Assembly: GCA_013361075.1 (NCBI GenBank)
Contig: JABWAJ010000393.1
Span: 1-5,700, forward strand
Direction: 5' to 3'
DNA length: 5,700 nucleotides
DNA from: Saprospiraceae bacterium
GTDB taxonomy: Bacteria > Bacteroidota > Bacteroidia > Chitinophagales > Saprospiraceae
Shown in pieces: positions 1 to 5,700 of this stretch. Every line of letters starts with the position of its first letter. Positions within the stretch are counted from its first letter, which is position 1. Below the pieces are notes generated by a model. That model was not told the DNA's origin and ran no database searches. It was given only the letters and a program-made list of their open reading frames with translations. The position numbers and the translations under genes were made by a program.

Positions 1-9
1 GCGACAAGC

Positions 10-53
10 CTTTTTGAGATTCCCTTCGGGAAAGACATTTTGGGCTCAAAAAG
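10..53. repeat. Nested inverted repeat
   Basis: CTTTTTGAG at 10-18 is perfectly complementary to CTCAAAAAG at 45-53. Inside it, TTCCC (20-24) pairs with GGGAA (28-32) across a three-base loop. This gives a small hairpin within a larger one. It lies about 135 bases beyond the permease stop. The outer arms could act as a bidirectional terminator, since T-rich arms appear on both strands, but no T tract follows the stem on either strand. It could also be part of a dispersed repeat. Confidence 0.4.
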
Positions 54-164
54 TAGAAATAAACCAGGAGCAATGACCATCCGGCTAAATTCCAGCAGAA
101 CTCCAGGCAAATGCGCAGACAAAATATGCACTGCCTACGCTCGGCGGTACTGCCTCTTGCTCCA
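54..164. other. Non-coding stretch downstream of the permease
   Basis: I find no convincing gene here on either strand. A plus-strand reading frame running through 40-255 has no family resemblance and continues into the 3' end of the permease gene, so it is probably chance. The heptamer ACTGCCT occurs at 130-136 and 149-155 (19-base period), an unremarkable short repeat. Confidence 0.4.
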
Positions 165-187
165 GGGCGACCGCGGGGGTCGCGCCC
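165..187 (-). terminator. GC-rich hairpin directly after the permease stop codon
   Basis: GCGACC at 167-172 pairs with GGTCGC at 178-183 around a five-base loop. Alternatively GGGCGACC (165-172) pairs with GGTC and GCCC (178-181, 184-187) with a two-base bulge. It abuts the permease TAG at 188-190. On the minus strand the sequence after the hairpin (CTGGAGCAAGAGG) has no T run, so it is not a canonical intrinsic terminator. It may help termination or protect the mRNA 3' end. Confidence 0.35.
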
Positions 188-2641
188 CTACTCGCTGCGC
201 AAACTCTTTACGGGATTGCTCAACGCCGCTCGTATGCTCTGAAAACTCACCGTAATAAACGCAATGGCCAAAGCTATGATGCCTGCCAGAGCAAACATCC
301 ACCATTGTACATCAATGCGGTAGGCAAAGTTGGACAACCATTTTTGCATCAGCCACCAGGCGAGCGGACAAGCGATGACAATAGCAAAAAAGACTAATTT
401 CAGAAAGTCTTTTGCCAATAGTCCGGTGATGCCCGCTACACTTGCGCCCAGCACTTTGCGGATGCCAATCTCTTTGGTGCGCTGTTCTGCCGCAAACGCC
501 GCCAGGCCAAACAAGCCCAAACAGGAAATCAGGATAGCAATGCCCGTGAAACTGCCAATCAGGGTAGCCATTTGGCGGTCTTCCTTATACGTTTTTTGAA
601 AATCTTCGTCGAGAAAAGTGTATTCGAACGGCTCTCCGGGCACGTAGCGTTTCCAGATCTGTTCTACAGAAGCCAGCAATGCAGGGAGGTCTTTCGTCTC
701 TGCCCGGGCCATCAGGTATTGATGACCAGCAGCGCTCGCATTGAGCATAAACCCATAAGGTTCAATGGTTTCATGAAGGTTTTCAAAATGAAAATCCTTT
801 ACAACACCCACAATATCATAGCGATAGGTCGTGTCGTTCCAGAAAAACTGCACATTTTTACCAATAGCTTCCCGGGGGGAAGAAAAACCAATTTTGCGCA
901 CCGCCGTTTCGTTGAGAATGATCCGGTTGGCCGTATCGGCAGGAAATTCAGGAGAAAACAACCGCCCGGCTTCCAATTTGAGGCCAAGGGTGGTTAAAAA
1001 ACCGTAGTCTACCCAATTCATTCTGGTAATGACGCTCTGTTCTACGGTTTGCCCTTCCCGGAACAGGCTCATGTCGGAAAGATTGACAAGACCCGGGTAA
1101 AAAATAGAAGCACCCACCGATGCGATGCGGCTGTCGCGACGCAGCTCGTTGCTCAACGATTCATAGGCAGCCACTGAAGCCTGGCTTTTTAGGGACAGGA
1201 TGAGTTGCTGTTCTTTTTGAAAACCGAGGTCTTTTGATTTCAAATAGTCCATTTGATGCTGGATCACCAGAGAAGCCAGGATCAATCCGGCTGAAATGAC
1301 AAACTGAAACACCACCAGGCCTTTCCGCAGCGAGGTGGCCGAAAGGCTGTTGGCAAACCGGCCTTTCAACACTTCTACCGGGCGGAAAGACGAAAGGTAA
1401 AAAGCAGGGTATACGCCGGCAAACAGTCCGGTAAGCAGCGCCAGTACAAAAAAACCACCAACCATCAACGGTTTGGCAAGGGTGAGGTTTCGTTCAGCCA
1501 GGTTGTTGAAAGCAGGCAGGATGCTTTGCGCCAGCGCCAGCGCCAAAACGAACGAAGCCAGCGCCAATAGCAAAGATTCCCCGAGAAATTGCCCGATCAG
1601 GTTGTATTTTCCGGCGCCTACTGCTTTGCGGATGCCGACTTCCCCGGCACGTTTGGAAGAGCGCGCTGTGGCTAAATTCATAAAATTGACACAGGCAATG
1701 ATCAGGGTGAACAAAGCTACCGAGCCAAGGATATACAGATAGGTCAAATTACCACCTGAAGCGTTGGCTTCAGACAAGTGGACTTCCGGCACCGGTGTCA
1801 GGAATTGCTTTTTTCTGAATCCGCGGCTTTCCAGATCCTTCGCGATGTACTTTTCTACAAAAGCCGGGAGTTTGGCTTCCAGCGCCTGAGCATTGCTTTT
1901 GGGAGCCAGCAGCAGGTAAGTGGAAAACATGTTGTTGCTTGCCAGGTCATGGTTCTCTTTCAAAAACTCACCAATTCCTCCGGAATACAGCGACATGAAG
2001 TAGCGACCGTCTAAGTGAGTGGGTGCCGAAGGTTGCCGGAAAACACCGGTGACCCGAAAATCGAGGTCGCCTGTTTCAAACCAGGTATTGCTGATGCGCA
2101 CAGAACGCCCGTAAGCTGGAGCATCGCCAAAAAACTTGCGTGCAAGTTCTTCTGAGAGCACAACAGTTTTTGGCTCATTCAGCGCTTTTTCCGGGCTGCC
2201 TTCCAAAAACTCGTAGTCGAACAGTTCAAAATAGGTGGAATCGGCGAAATAGCCTTTTTTTTCATTAAAAGCCTTTTGGATGGTGCCGTTTTCCAGCGAA
2301 CGCACCAGCGCCGGGCTTTGGCCAAAGCCCGTGAGCAAACGGGTAGTTTTTTCTATTTCTGCGAACTCTTGCTCCAGCGCAGCAGCCATGGGTGCCGGGG
2401 TGTTGAAGGTCGGGTGTTCTTCGCCGGTACTGACGTTTTCCAGGCGGATAAAGGTGGTGCCTACCAGGTGCAAATCCCCAGCCCTCCGAAAATGGCGATC
2501 GTAGTGGGTTTCTTCGTAAATGTAAAGCGATACCAGCATACAGCACGCCAACCCAACAGACAGCCCCACCATATTGATGGCGGCGATGCCTTTGGATTTC
2601 CACAGGCTGCGCAAAGCAATTTTAAGATAGTTTCGAAACAT
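188..2641 (-). CDS. ABC transporter permease with two MacB-periplasmic/FtsX modules
   Basis: Inner-membrane permease of the MacB/FtsX (type VII ABC) class, 817 residues, ATG at 2639-2641, TAG at 188-190. Each half has the usual layout. The first has a membrane segment at about 20-42, a MacB-like periplasmic domain to about 300, then segments near 302-322, 347-375 and 390-416. The second has a segment near 441-461, a periplasmic domain to about 690, then segments near 692-716, 745-765 and 780-802. That totals eight. The FtsX cytoplasmic-loop motif appears twice, as GEVGIRKAVGA (333-343) and TKEIGIRKVLGA (722-733), where the helix contacts the partner ATPase. GVVKDFHFENL (612-622) is typical of Bacteroidota members. 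No ATPase gene lies in the window, so the partner must be encoded elsewhere. Substrate is unknown; relatives use mechanical transmission to export peptides, lipoproteins or antibiotics. The 200-base gap from hyaD suggests a separate transcription unit. Confidence 0.95.
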   Translation of the reverse strand: MFRNYLKIALRSLWKSKGIAAINMVGLSVGLACCMLVSLYIYEETHYDRHFRRAGDLHLVGTTFIRLENVSTGEEHPTFNTPAPMAAALEQEFAEIEKTTRLLTGFGQSPALVRSLENGTIQKAFNEKKGYFADSTYFELFDYEFLEGSPEKALNEPKTVVLSEELARKFFGDAPAYGRSVRISNTWFETGDLDFRVTGVFRQPSAPTHLDGRYFMSLYSGGIGEFLKENHDLASNNMFSTYLLLAPKSNAQALEAKLPAFVEKYIAKDLESRGFRKKQFLTPVPEVHLSEANASGGNLTYLYILGSVALFTLIIACVNFMNLATARSSKRAGEVGIRKAVGAGKYNLIGQFLGESLLLALASFVLALALAQSILPAFNNLAERNLTLAKPLMVGGFFVLALLTGLFAGVYPAFYLSSFRPVEVLKGRFANSLSATSLRKGLVVFQFVISAGLILASLVIQHQMDYLKSKDLGFQKEQQLILSLKSQASVAAYESLSNELRRDSRIASVGASIFYPGLVNLSDMSLFREGQTVEQSVITRMNWVDYGFLTTLGLKLEAGRLFSPEFPADTANRIILNETAVRKIGFSSPREAIGKNVQFFWNDTTYRYDIVGVVKDFHFENLHETIEPYGFMLNASAAGHQYLMARAETKDLPALLASVEQIWKRYVPGEPFEYTFLDEDFQKTYKEDRQMATLIGSFTGIAILISCLGLFGLAAFAAEQRTKEIGIRKVLGASVAGITGLLAKDFLKLVFFAIVIACPLAWWLMQKWLSNFAYRIDVQWWMFALAGIIALAIAFITVSFQSIRAALSNPVKSLRSE

Positions 2642-2841
2642 ACCAGATTGTTTGTCAGGACCTTTTTACGAGGCTTGGCAATAAGCGTACAATTGGCATG
2701 CCATTAATTTAAAAGATTAATAGTCAAATAATTAATTTGAAATTTTGATCTGAAATGTGTTCGGTTTCGGACATGGAGCGTGCGGAGATGGACAGCCCCC
2801 CCGGGCGACGAGTGAATGAAGATTCTGCTATAGGTCAGCCA
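2642..2841. other. Intergenic region between hydrogenase operon and permease gene
   Basis: Two hundred bases with no convincing gene. The hydrogenase-proximal half (about 2760-2841) is G+C-rich and includes a run of seven C at 2796-2802 followed by GGG. On the minus strand this could fold only into a four-pair GCCC/GGGC stem without a following T run, so I see no clear intrinsic terminator after hyaD. The permease-proximal half contains the AT-rich candidate promoter. A self-complementary GGCATGCC lies at 2695-2702. Confidence 0.5.
2703..2757 (-). promoter_or_regulatory. AT-rich candidate promoter region of the permease gene
   Basis: This tract, 60-115 bases upstream of the permease ATG, is far richer in A+T than its surroundings. 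On the minus strand it contains ATTATTTGAC; TTTG at 2725-2728 only partly matches the Bacteroidota -7 element TAnnTTTG, and TTGACT (2722-2727) resembles a classical -35 box with no good -10 partner. The octamer ATTAATTT (plus strand) occurs twice, at 2703-2710 and 2731-2738. Position and composition support a promoter or operator; the exact elements cannot be named. Confidence 0.3.
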
Positions 2842-3351
2842 TTAACAATCCGCGAACAACTCCAACGCCGGCACATGGCGCCCCTGGCGCAGGCGGGAAA
2901 CGAGAGGGGCTACACTTCTTTCAAGAGCCGGCAACGCCGCCGCTATTTCAGGAGAAAGTTCAATACACTGCGGTTGAATTTTTTCAATAGAAACCGTAAA
3001 CAGGTAGATGTTTGGCAACCGGCCCAAAATAGTCAACCCCTCAACAAGGTCGCGCAGGCCAATGTCGTGCGAACTCATCGCCCGTGGAAAATCTGATGCA
3101 AACCGGGGTTGAATCAGGGTAATAAGCCCGGCGGGCAAGCCATCCATGGTTGCATCAATCAGGATAACATTGGGATAGGATTCAAAATACTCCATGAGGT
3201 GAAACCCGCCTGTTCCGCCGTCTACGATTTCAACATCGTCCTGCAGCCAGGGCCAGCCCTCCAACCCATGCACAAAATGAATGCCCACTCCTTCGTCGCC
3301 CATCAGCAGATTGCCGATGCCCATGATTAGTATATCTTTCTGACTTTCCAT
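2842..3351 (-). CDS. hyaD: Hydrogenase maturation endopeptidase (HyaD/HybD family, peptidase M52)
   Basis: Processing protease that checks nickel loading and removes the C-terminal extension of the large-subunit precursor in the cytoplasm. From the ATG at 3349-3351 it is 169 residues, normal for the family. The N-terminal signature GIGNLLMGDEGVG is at 11-23, DGGTGG at 44-49, LIDA at 64-67 and SSHDIGL at 93-99. By comparison with E. coli HybD, the nickel-binding residues Glu16, Asp62 and His93 correspond here to Glu20, Asp66 and His95, so all three are kept. The frame can be extended to a TTG at 3382-3384 inside hyaC, but that adds only a Lys/Asn/Thr-rich leader with no family resemblance. The ATG just after the hyaC stop, with GAGGG a few bases upstream, is better. 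The pairing with the extension-bearing large subunit in the same operon supports the function. Stop is TAA at 2842-2844. Confidence 0.95.
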   Translation of the reverse strand: MESQKDILIMGIGNLLMGDEGVGIHFVHGLEGWPWLQDDVEIVDGGTGGFHLMEYFESYPNVILIDATMDGLPAGLITLIQPRFASDFPRAMSSHDIGLRDLVEGLTILGRLPNIYLFTVSIEKIQPQCIELSPEIAAALPALERSVAPLVSRLRQGRHVPALELFADC

Positions 3352-3362
3352 ATCAACCCTCG
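3349..3362 (-). promoter_or_regulatory. hyaC stop / hyaD start junction with possible Shine-Dalgarno sequence
   Basis: On the minus strand this reads GAGGGTTGATATG. The hyaC stop TGA (3353-3355) is separated by a single base from the hyaD ATG (3349-3351). GAGGG lies about five bases upstream of the ATG and is purine-rich enough to act as a ribosome binding site. The arrangement suggests that ribosomes ending hyaC can restart on hyaD (translational coupling), and it decides the hyaD start against the upstream TTG. Confidence 0.6.
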
Positions 3363-4060
3363 TGTTCTTTGTGTTCTTTTTCAAATTGCTCTTCTTCTAT
3401 GAATTTCCAGCCTCCTCCCATCGAGGAAATTTCCCCCCTTCCTTCCACATAGTCGTGGTAAAAAACCAGGTAAACGTGCACCATGGCAAAAACAATGAAA
3501 AACCACATCGTGGCGTGGTGCCAGTTGCGGAGGCCAAACTGGCCACCAAAAATGCCGGACACCCAGATAAAGGCATCGGCAAACCACCAGTGGCTCATAT
3601 CGGCATACAACGCAAACCCCGTAATGCATTGAACCAGGAAAGCGAGGAACGTGAAAAAGTAAATAAATCCGGCTAAGGCATTGTGGCCAATAGACATGTG
3701 TTCCCGGTTTTTCTTCAGGAAAATGTCAATGCTGATCACTTCCCACATTTCTTTAAAGAATTTCCGGTTGGTTGGAATAAAGTTTTTCCAGTTGGCATAT
3801 TTATTGCCCACAAAACCCCAATAAATCCGGAACAGGAAATTGAAGAAAAACAAATACGCCGCAACAAAGTGAATAAACCGGATGGTTCCGAACAGGTACC
3901 GGTAAGATGCCTCACTTTGAGACATAATGGCCGGAGGGTTGCCAATCAGATACCCCGTTGCGCAAAGCGCGATGATGGCGAAAACATTCAGCCAGTGATA
4001 GACGCGAACCGGTAATTCCCAGACGAAAACCCGGCGTAGTTTATGCGTTAGCGTGGACAT
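3353..4060 (-). CDS. hyaC: Ni/Fe-hydrogenase b-type cytochrome subunit (HyaC/HupC)
   Basis: Di-heme cytochrome b that anchors the hydrogenase in the cytoplasmic membrane and carries electrons from H2 to quinone. From the ATG at 4058-4060 the protein has 235 residues, the usual family length. Four membrane segments are visible, roughly 21-41, 58-80, 126-152 and 183-205. The expected heme ligands are His22 (VRVYHW), His64 (RFIHF), His181 (NWHH; His182 is adjacent) and His195 (MVHVY). Their spacings (42 between the first pair, 14 between the second) agree with those I recall for the Wolinella HydC ligands. The tail (about 206-235) is hydrophilic and rich in Glu, Lys and His, as expected for a cytoplasmic end. 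A TTG at 4082-4084 would add eight residues, but the ATG places the conserved FVWELPVRVYHW region near the N-terminus as is usual. The gene follows hyaB after 64 bases and ends one base before hyaD, so it is almost certainly cotranscribed. Confidence 0.95.
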   Translation of the reverse strand: MSTLTHKLRRVFVWELPVRVYHWLNVFAIIALCATGYLIGNPPAIMSQSEASYRYLFGTIRFIHFVAAYLFFFNFLFRIYWGFVGNKYANWKNFIPTNRKFFKEMWEVISIDIFLKKNREHMSIGHNALAGFIYFFTFLAFLVQCITGFALYADMSHWWFADAFIWVSGIFGGQFGLRNWHHATMWFFIVFAMVHVYLVFYHDYVEGRGEISSMGGGWKFIEEEQFEKEHKEHEG

Positions 4061-4124
4061 ATTCCGTGGATTAAGATGATTCAATTCCTCTGGATCTGGT
4101 TACGCTGATCGATTCCATTCCTGC

Positions 4125-5700
4125 TCACATCACTTTGACCTTACTGATGTGCTTGCCGTGCTCATCATACAAGTGAACGGCACAAGCCAGGCAGGGGTCA
4201 AACGAATGTACAGTGCGCAGGATTTCTACGGGTTGCTCCGGATCGGCAATGGGTGTACCTACCAGGGCAGCTTCGTAGGCAGACATATTGCCTGAGGCGT
4301 CGCGGGGGGAAGCATTCCAGGTCGTGGGCACCACCAATTGATAATTTTTGATTTTTTTGTCTTCGATAACAATCCAGTGAGCCAGAGCTCCGCGCGGCGC
4401 TTCAGAATGCCCTACTCCCTGCGCTGTGAAATCCCAGAGCGCCGGGTTGAATTTTTCCATATTGGCCATGCGCGTATCCCCGTTGCGCAGGTTGGTAATG
4501 AGCTGGTCGTAGAATTCGAGAGCCCATTGCGCCACAAGAATGGTTTCCAGGCCGCGTGCTGCCGTTCGGCCAAGCGTTGAAAACAAGGCCGTCACCGGTA
4601 CATTCAATTTTGCAAGAGTGCTGTCAACAACTTCTTTGAAGTCTTCGCGCCCTCGGGCGTAGCCTACCAAAACGCGCGCCAGCGGCCCTACCTCTACCGC
4701 ATTGCCTTTCCAGCGCGGCGTCTTGAGGTAGCTGTATTTTTCATCTACATTGAGGAAATCGTATGGTGGTTTGGGCCCGGTGTAATTGATTTTCGATTCG
4801 CCTTTCCAGGGGTGAAGCCCGGCGTCGTTGCCTTCTGCATAATCATACCACGAGCGGCTGACAAACTCCTGTACTTCACTATCGTTGCGCAGGTCAACAT
4901 CCTGAACCCGGCTGATGTCTTTATTCAGGATTACCCCGGACGGGAATTTGTAACTGGAAGGGTCATTGTAGCCGTTGGTCGGCAAATCGCCGTAAGCCAT
5001 AAAGCTCCCCAGGCCACCGCCGATCGCCCCCCAATCGAGATAATAGGGCGCTACTGCCAGTAAATCGGGAATGTAAACCTGTTCAATAAAAGTTTTTGCT
5101 TCTTTCAGCAACTGGTGCACATACGCCAGCCGTTCAGCATTAATCCCGCTCACATCGTCGAGGCCAATGGCACAGGCCATACCTCCCACCAGGTAGTTGG
5201 GGTGCGGGTTTTTGCCCCCGAAAATGGTATGAATTTTGACAATTTCTTTTTGCCATTCCAGGGCTTCCAGATAATGCGCCACGCCGATCAGGTTAATTTC
5301 TGCCGGTAGCTTATAGGCCGGATGCCCCCAGTACCCATTGGCAAAGATGCCGAGCTGGCCGCTTTCCACAAACCTGGTGAGGCGTTTCTGCAAATCAGAA
5401 AAATACCCCGGCGAACTTTTGGGCCAGTTGGAAATGCTTTGCGCAATTTCGGAAGTTTTTTTAGGATCCGCTTTGAGTGCCGAAACCAGGTCAACCCAGT
5501 CAAGTGCATGCAAATGGTAAAAGTGAACCACATGGTCGTGCATGTACTGGGTGCAAAACATGATGTTGCGGACCATTTCCGCATTGGGAGGAATCACCAC
5601 CCCCAAAGCATCTTCTACGGTGCGGCAGGAAGCCAGGGAGTGAACAGACGTACAGACTCCGCAAACCCGCCCGACAAAAGCCCAGGCATCGCGGGGGTCG
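4125..5700 (-). CDS. hyaB: [NiFe]-hydrogenase large (catalytic) subunit, HyaB/HupL type; 5' end cut by window edge
   Basis: Catalytic subunit of a membrane-bound uptake hydrogenase; it oxidises H2 at a NiFe(CN)2CO centre and passes electrons to the small subunit. The frame stays open to the right edge (codons 5697-5699 back to a TGA at 4125-4127), giving 524 visible residues. In fragment numbering, the N-terminal metal-binding motif RVCGVCTSVH lies at residues 11-20 (Cys13, Cys16, His20) and the C-terminal motif DPCLACAVH at 501-509 (Cys503, Cys506, His509). The conserved active-site arginine motif EAPRG is at 433-437. The YMHDHVVHFYHLHALDW stretch is typical of group 1 large subunits. Since the first Cys pair usually sits 60-75 residues from the start, only about 60 residues are missing. 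A TTG at 5604-5606 lies inside the gene and is not its start. The 15 residues after His509 are a cleavable extension. Group 1 (perhaps O2-tolerant 1d) is inferred; the small subunit that would settle it is outside. Confidence 0.97.
   Translation of the reverse strand, partial: DPRDAWAFVGRVCGVCTSVHSLASCRTVEDALGVVIPPNAEMVRNIMFCTQYMHDHVVHFYHLHALDWVDLVSALKADPKKTSEIAQSISNWPKSSPGYFSDLQKRLTRFVESGQLGIFANGYWGHPAYKLPAEINLIGVAHYLEALEWQKEIVKIHTIFGGKNPHPNYLVGGMACAIGLDDVSGINAERLAYVHQLLKEAKTFIEQVYIPDLLAVAPYYLDWGAIGGGLGSFMAYGDLPTNGYNDPSSYKFPSGVILNKDISRVQDVDLRNDSEVQEFVSRSWYDYAEGNDAGLHPWKGESKINYTGPKPPYDFLNVDEKYSYLKTPRWKGNAVEVGPLARVLVGYARGREDFKEVVDSTLAKLNVPVTALFSTLGRTAARGLETILVAQWALEFYDQLITNLRNGDTRMANMEKFNPALWDFTAQGVGHSEAPRGALAHWIVIEDKKIKNYQLVVPTTWNASPRDASGNMSAYEAALVGTPIADPEQPVEILRTVHSFDPCLACAVHLYDEHGKHISKVKVM
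4128..4172 (-). other. Cleavable C-terminal extension of the hydrogenase large subunit (15 codons)
   Basis: These codons encode LYDEHGKHISKVKVM, following the His of DPCLACAVH (codon 4173-4175). In [NiFe]-hydrogenase large subunits the precursor is cut right after this motif His (or Arg) by a HyaD/HybD-family endopeptidase once nickel is inserted, which lets the C-terminus fold in and close the active site. The length and basic, hydrophobic ending are usual for the family. The cut site is inferred from homology. The matching protease is encoded at 2842-3351 in the same transcription unit. Confidence 0.85.

Noticed and set aside
2255..2262. Run of eight T (A on the coding strand) within the permease, a possible slippage or phase-variation site
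   Set aside because: The frame is intact and the run simply encodes Lys-Lys in a Glu-Lys-Lys-Gly stretch; a similar seven-base run occurs in hyaB (5456-5462). There is no evidence of variation.
2276..2707. Long plus-strand reading frames opposite the permease (also 572-997, 1473-1742, 1778-2014)
   Set aside because: They lie antisense to a gene with clear domains and motifs, have no recognisable family features, and are the expected mirror frames of a coding strand.
2755..3096. Plus-strand reading frame overlapping the end of hyaD and the intergenic gap
   Set aside because: Most of it is antisense to the well-supported protease gene; composition is Arg/Gln-rich with no recognisable motif.
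4061..4084. Eight-residue N-terminal extension of hyaC from a TTG start
   Set aside because: The ATG at 4058-4060 already gives the normal length and N-terminus. The purine stretch before the TTG is only about two bases away, too close for a ribosome binding site.
4071..4118. A 15-codon minus-strand ORF (ATG at 4116-4118, TAA at 4071-4073) in the hyaB-hyaC gap
   Set aside because: Too short to distinguish from chance, and no leader-peptide features such as a run of identical codons or an attenuator structure are visible.
1..5700. CRISPR array, tRNA/rRNA, insertion sequence or attachment site
   Set aside because: No regularly spaced long repeats, tRNA-like cloverleaf, transposase-like protein or flanking target duplications were seen.

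Overview
The window holds four protein genes, all on the minus strand. The first three, read right to left, are the tail of a membrane-bound [NiFe]-hydrogenase operon: the large (catalytic) subunit, cut by the right window edge (4125-5700), its b-type cytochrome membrane anchor (3353-4060), and its dedicated maturation endopeptidase (2842-3351). After a 200-base intergenic gap comes a complete double-FtsX-domain ABC-transporter permease (188-2641). The remaining 187 bases at the left edge are non-coding as far as can be seen and contain two inverted repeats.

The organism is most likely a member of the Bacteroidota. The permease is of the roughly 800-residue, two-module MacB/FtsX type that is heavily expanded in that phylum (N-terminus MFRNYLKIALRSLWKSKG, internal GVVKDFHFENL), and none of the genes except possibly the protease has a strong Shine-Dalgarno sequence. 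Base composition looks roughly balanced (about 50% G+C), which would suit a Saprospiraceae/Lewinella-like or related lineage, but this placement is inference only.

The hydrogenase genes fit together functionally. The large subunit carries both Cys pairs that hold the NiFe centre (RVCGVC near the right edge, DPCLACAVH near the C-terminus) and ends in a 15-residue extension after the last motif histidine. The protease encoded two genes downstream is the type that removes such an extension after nickel insertion. The cytochrome keeps the four histidines expected to bind two hemes b and would pass electrons from H2 to the quinone pool. The small subunit and the promoter must lie beyond the right edge. 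The order large subunit - cytochrome - protease is that of hyaB-hyaC-hyaD (also called hupL-C-D or hoxG-Z-M) and points to respiratory H2 uptake, probably group 1.

I see no CRISPR array, RNA gene, transposase or evidently new system. The notable points are modest: start-site corrections, the coupled cytochrome/protease junction, the processing peptide, and unexplained inverted repeats at the left edge.
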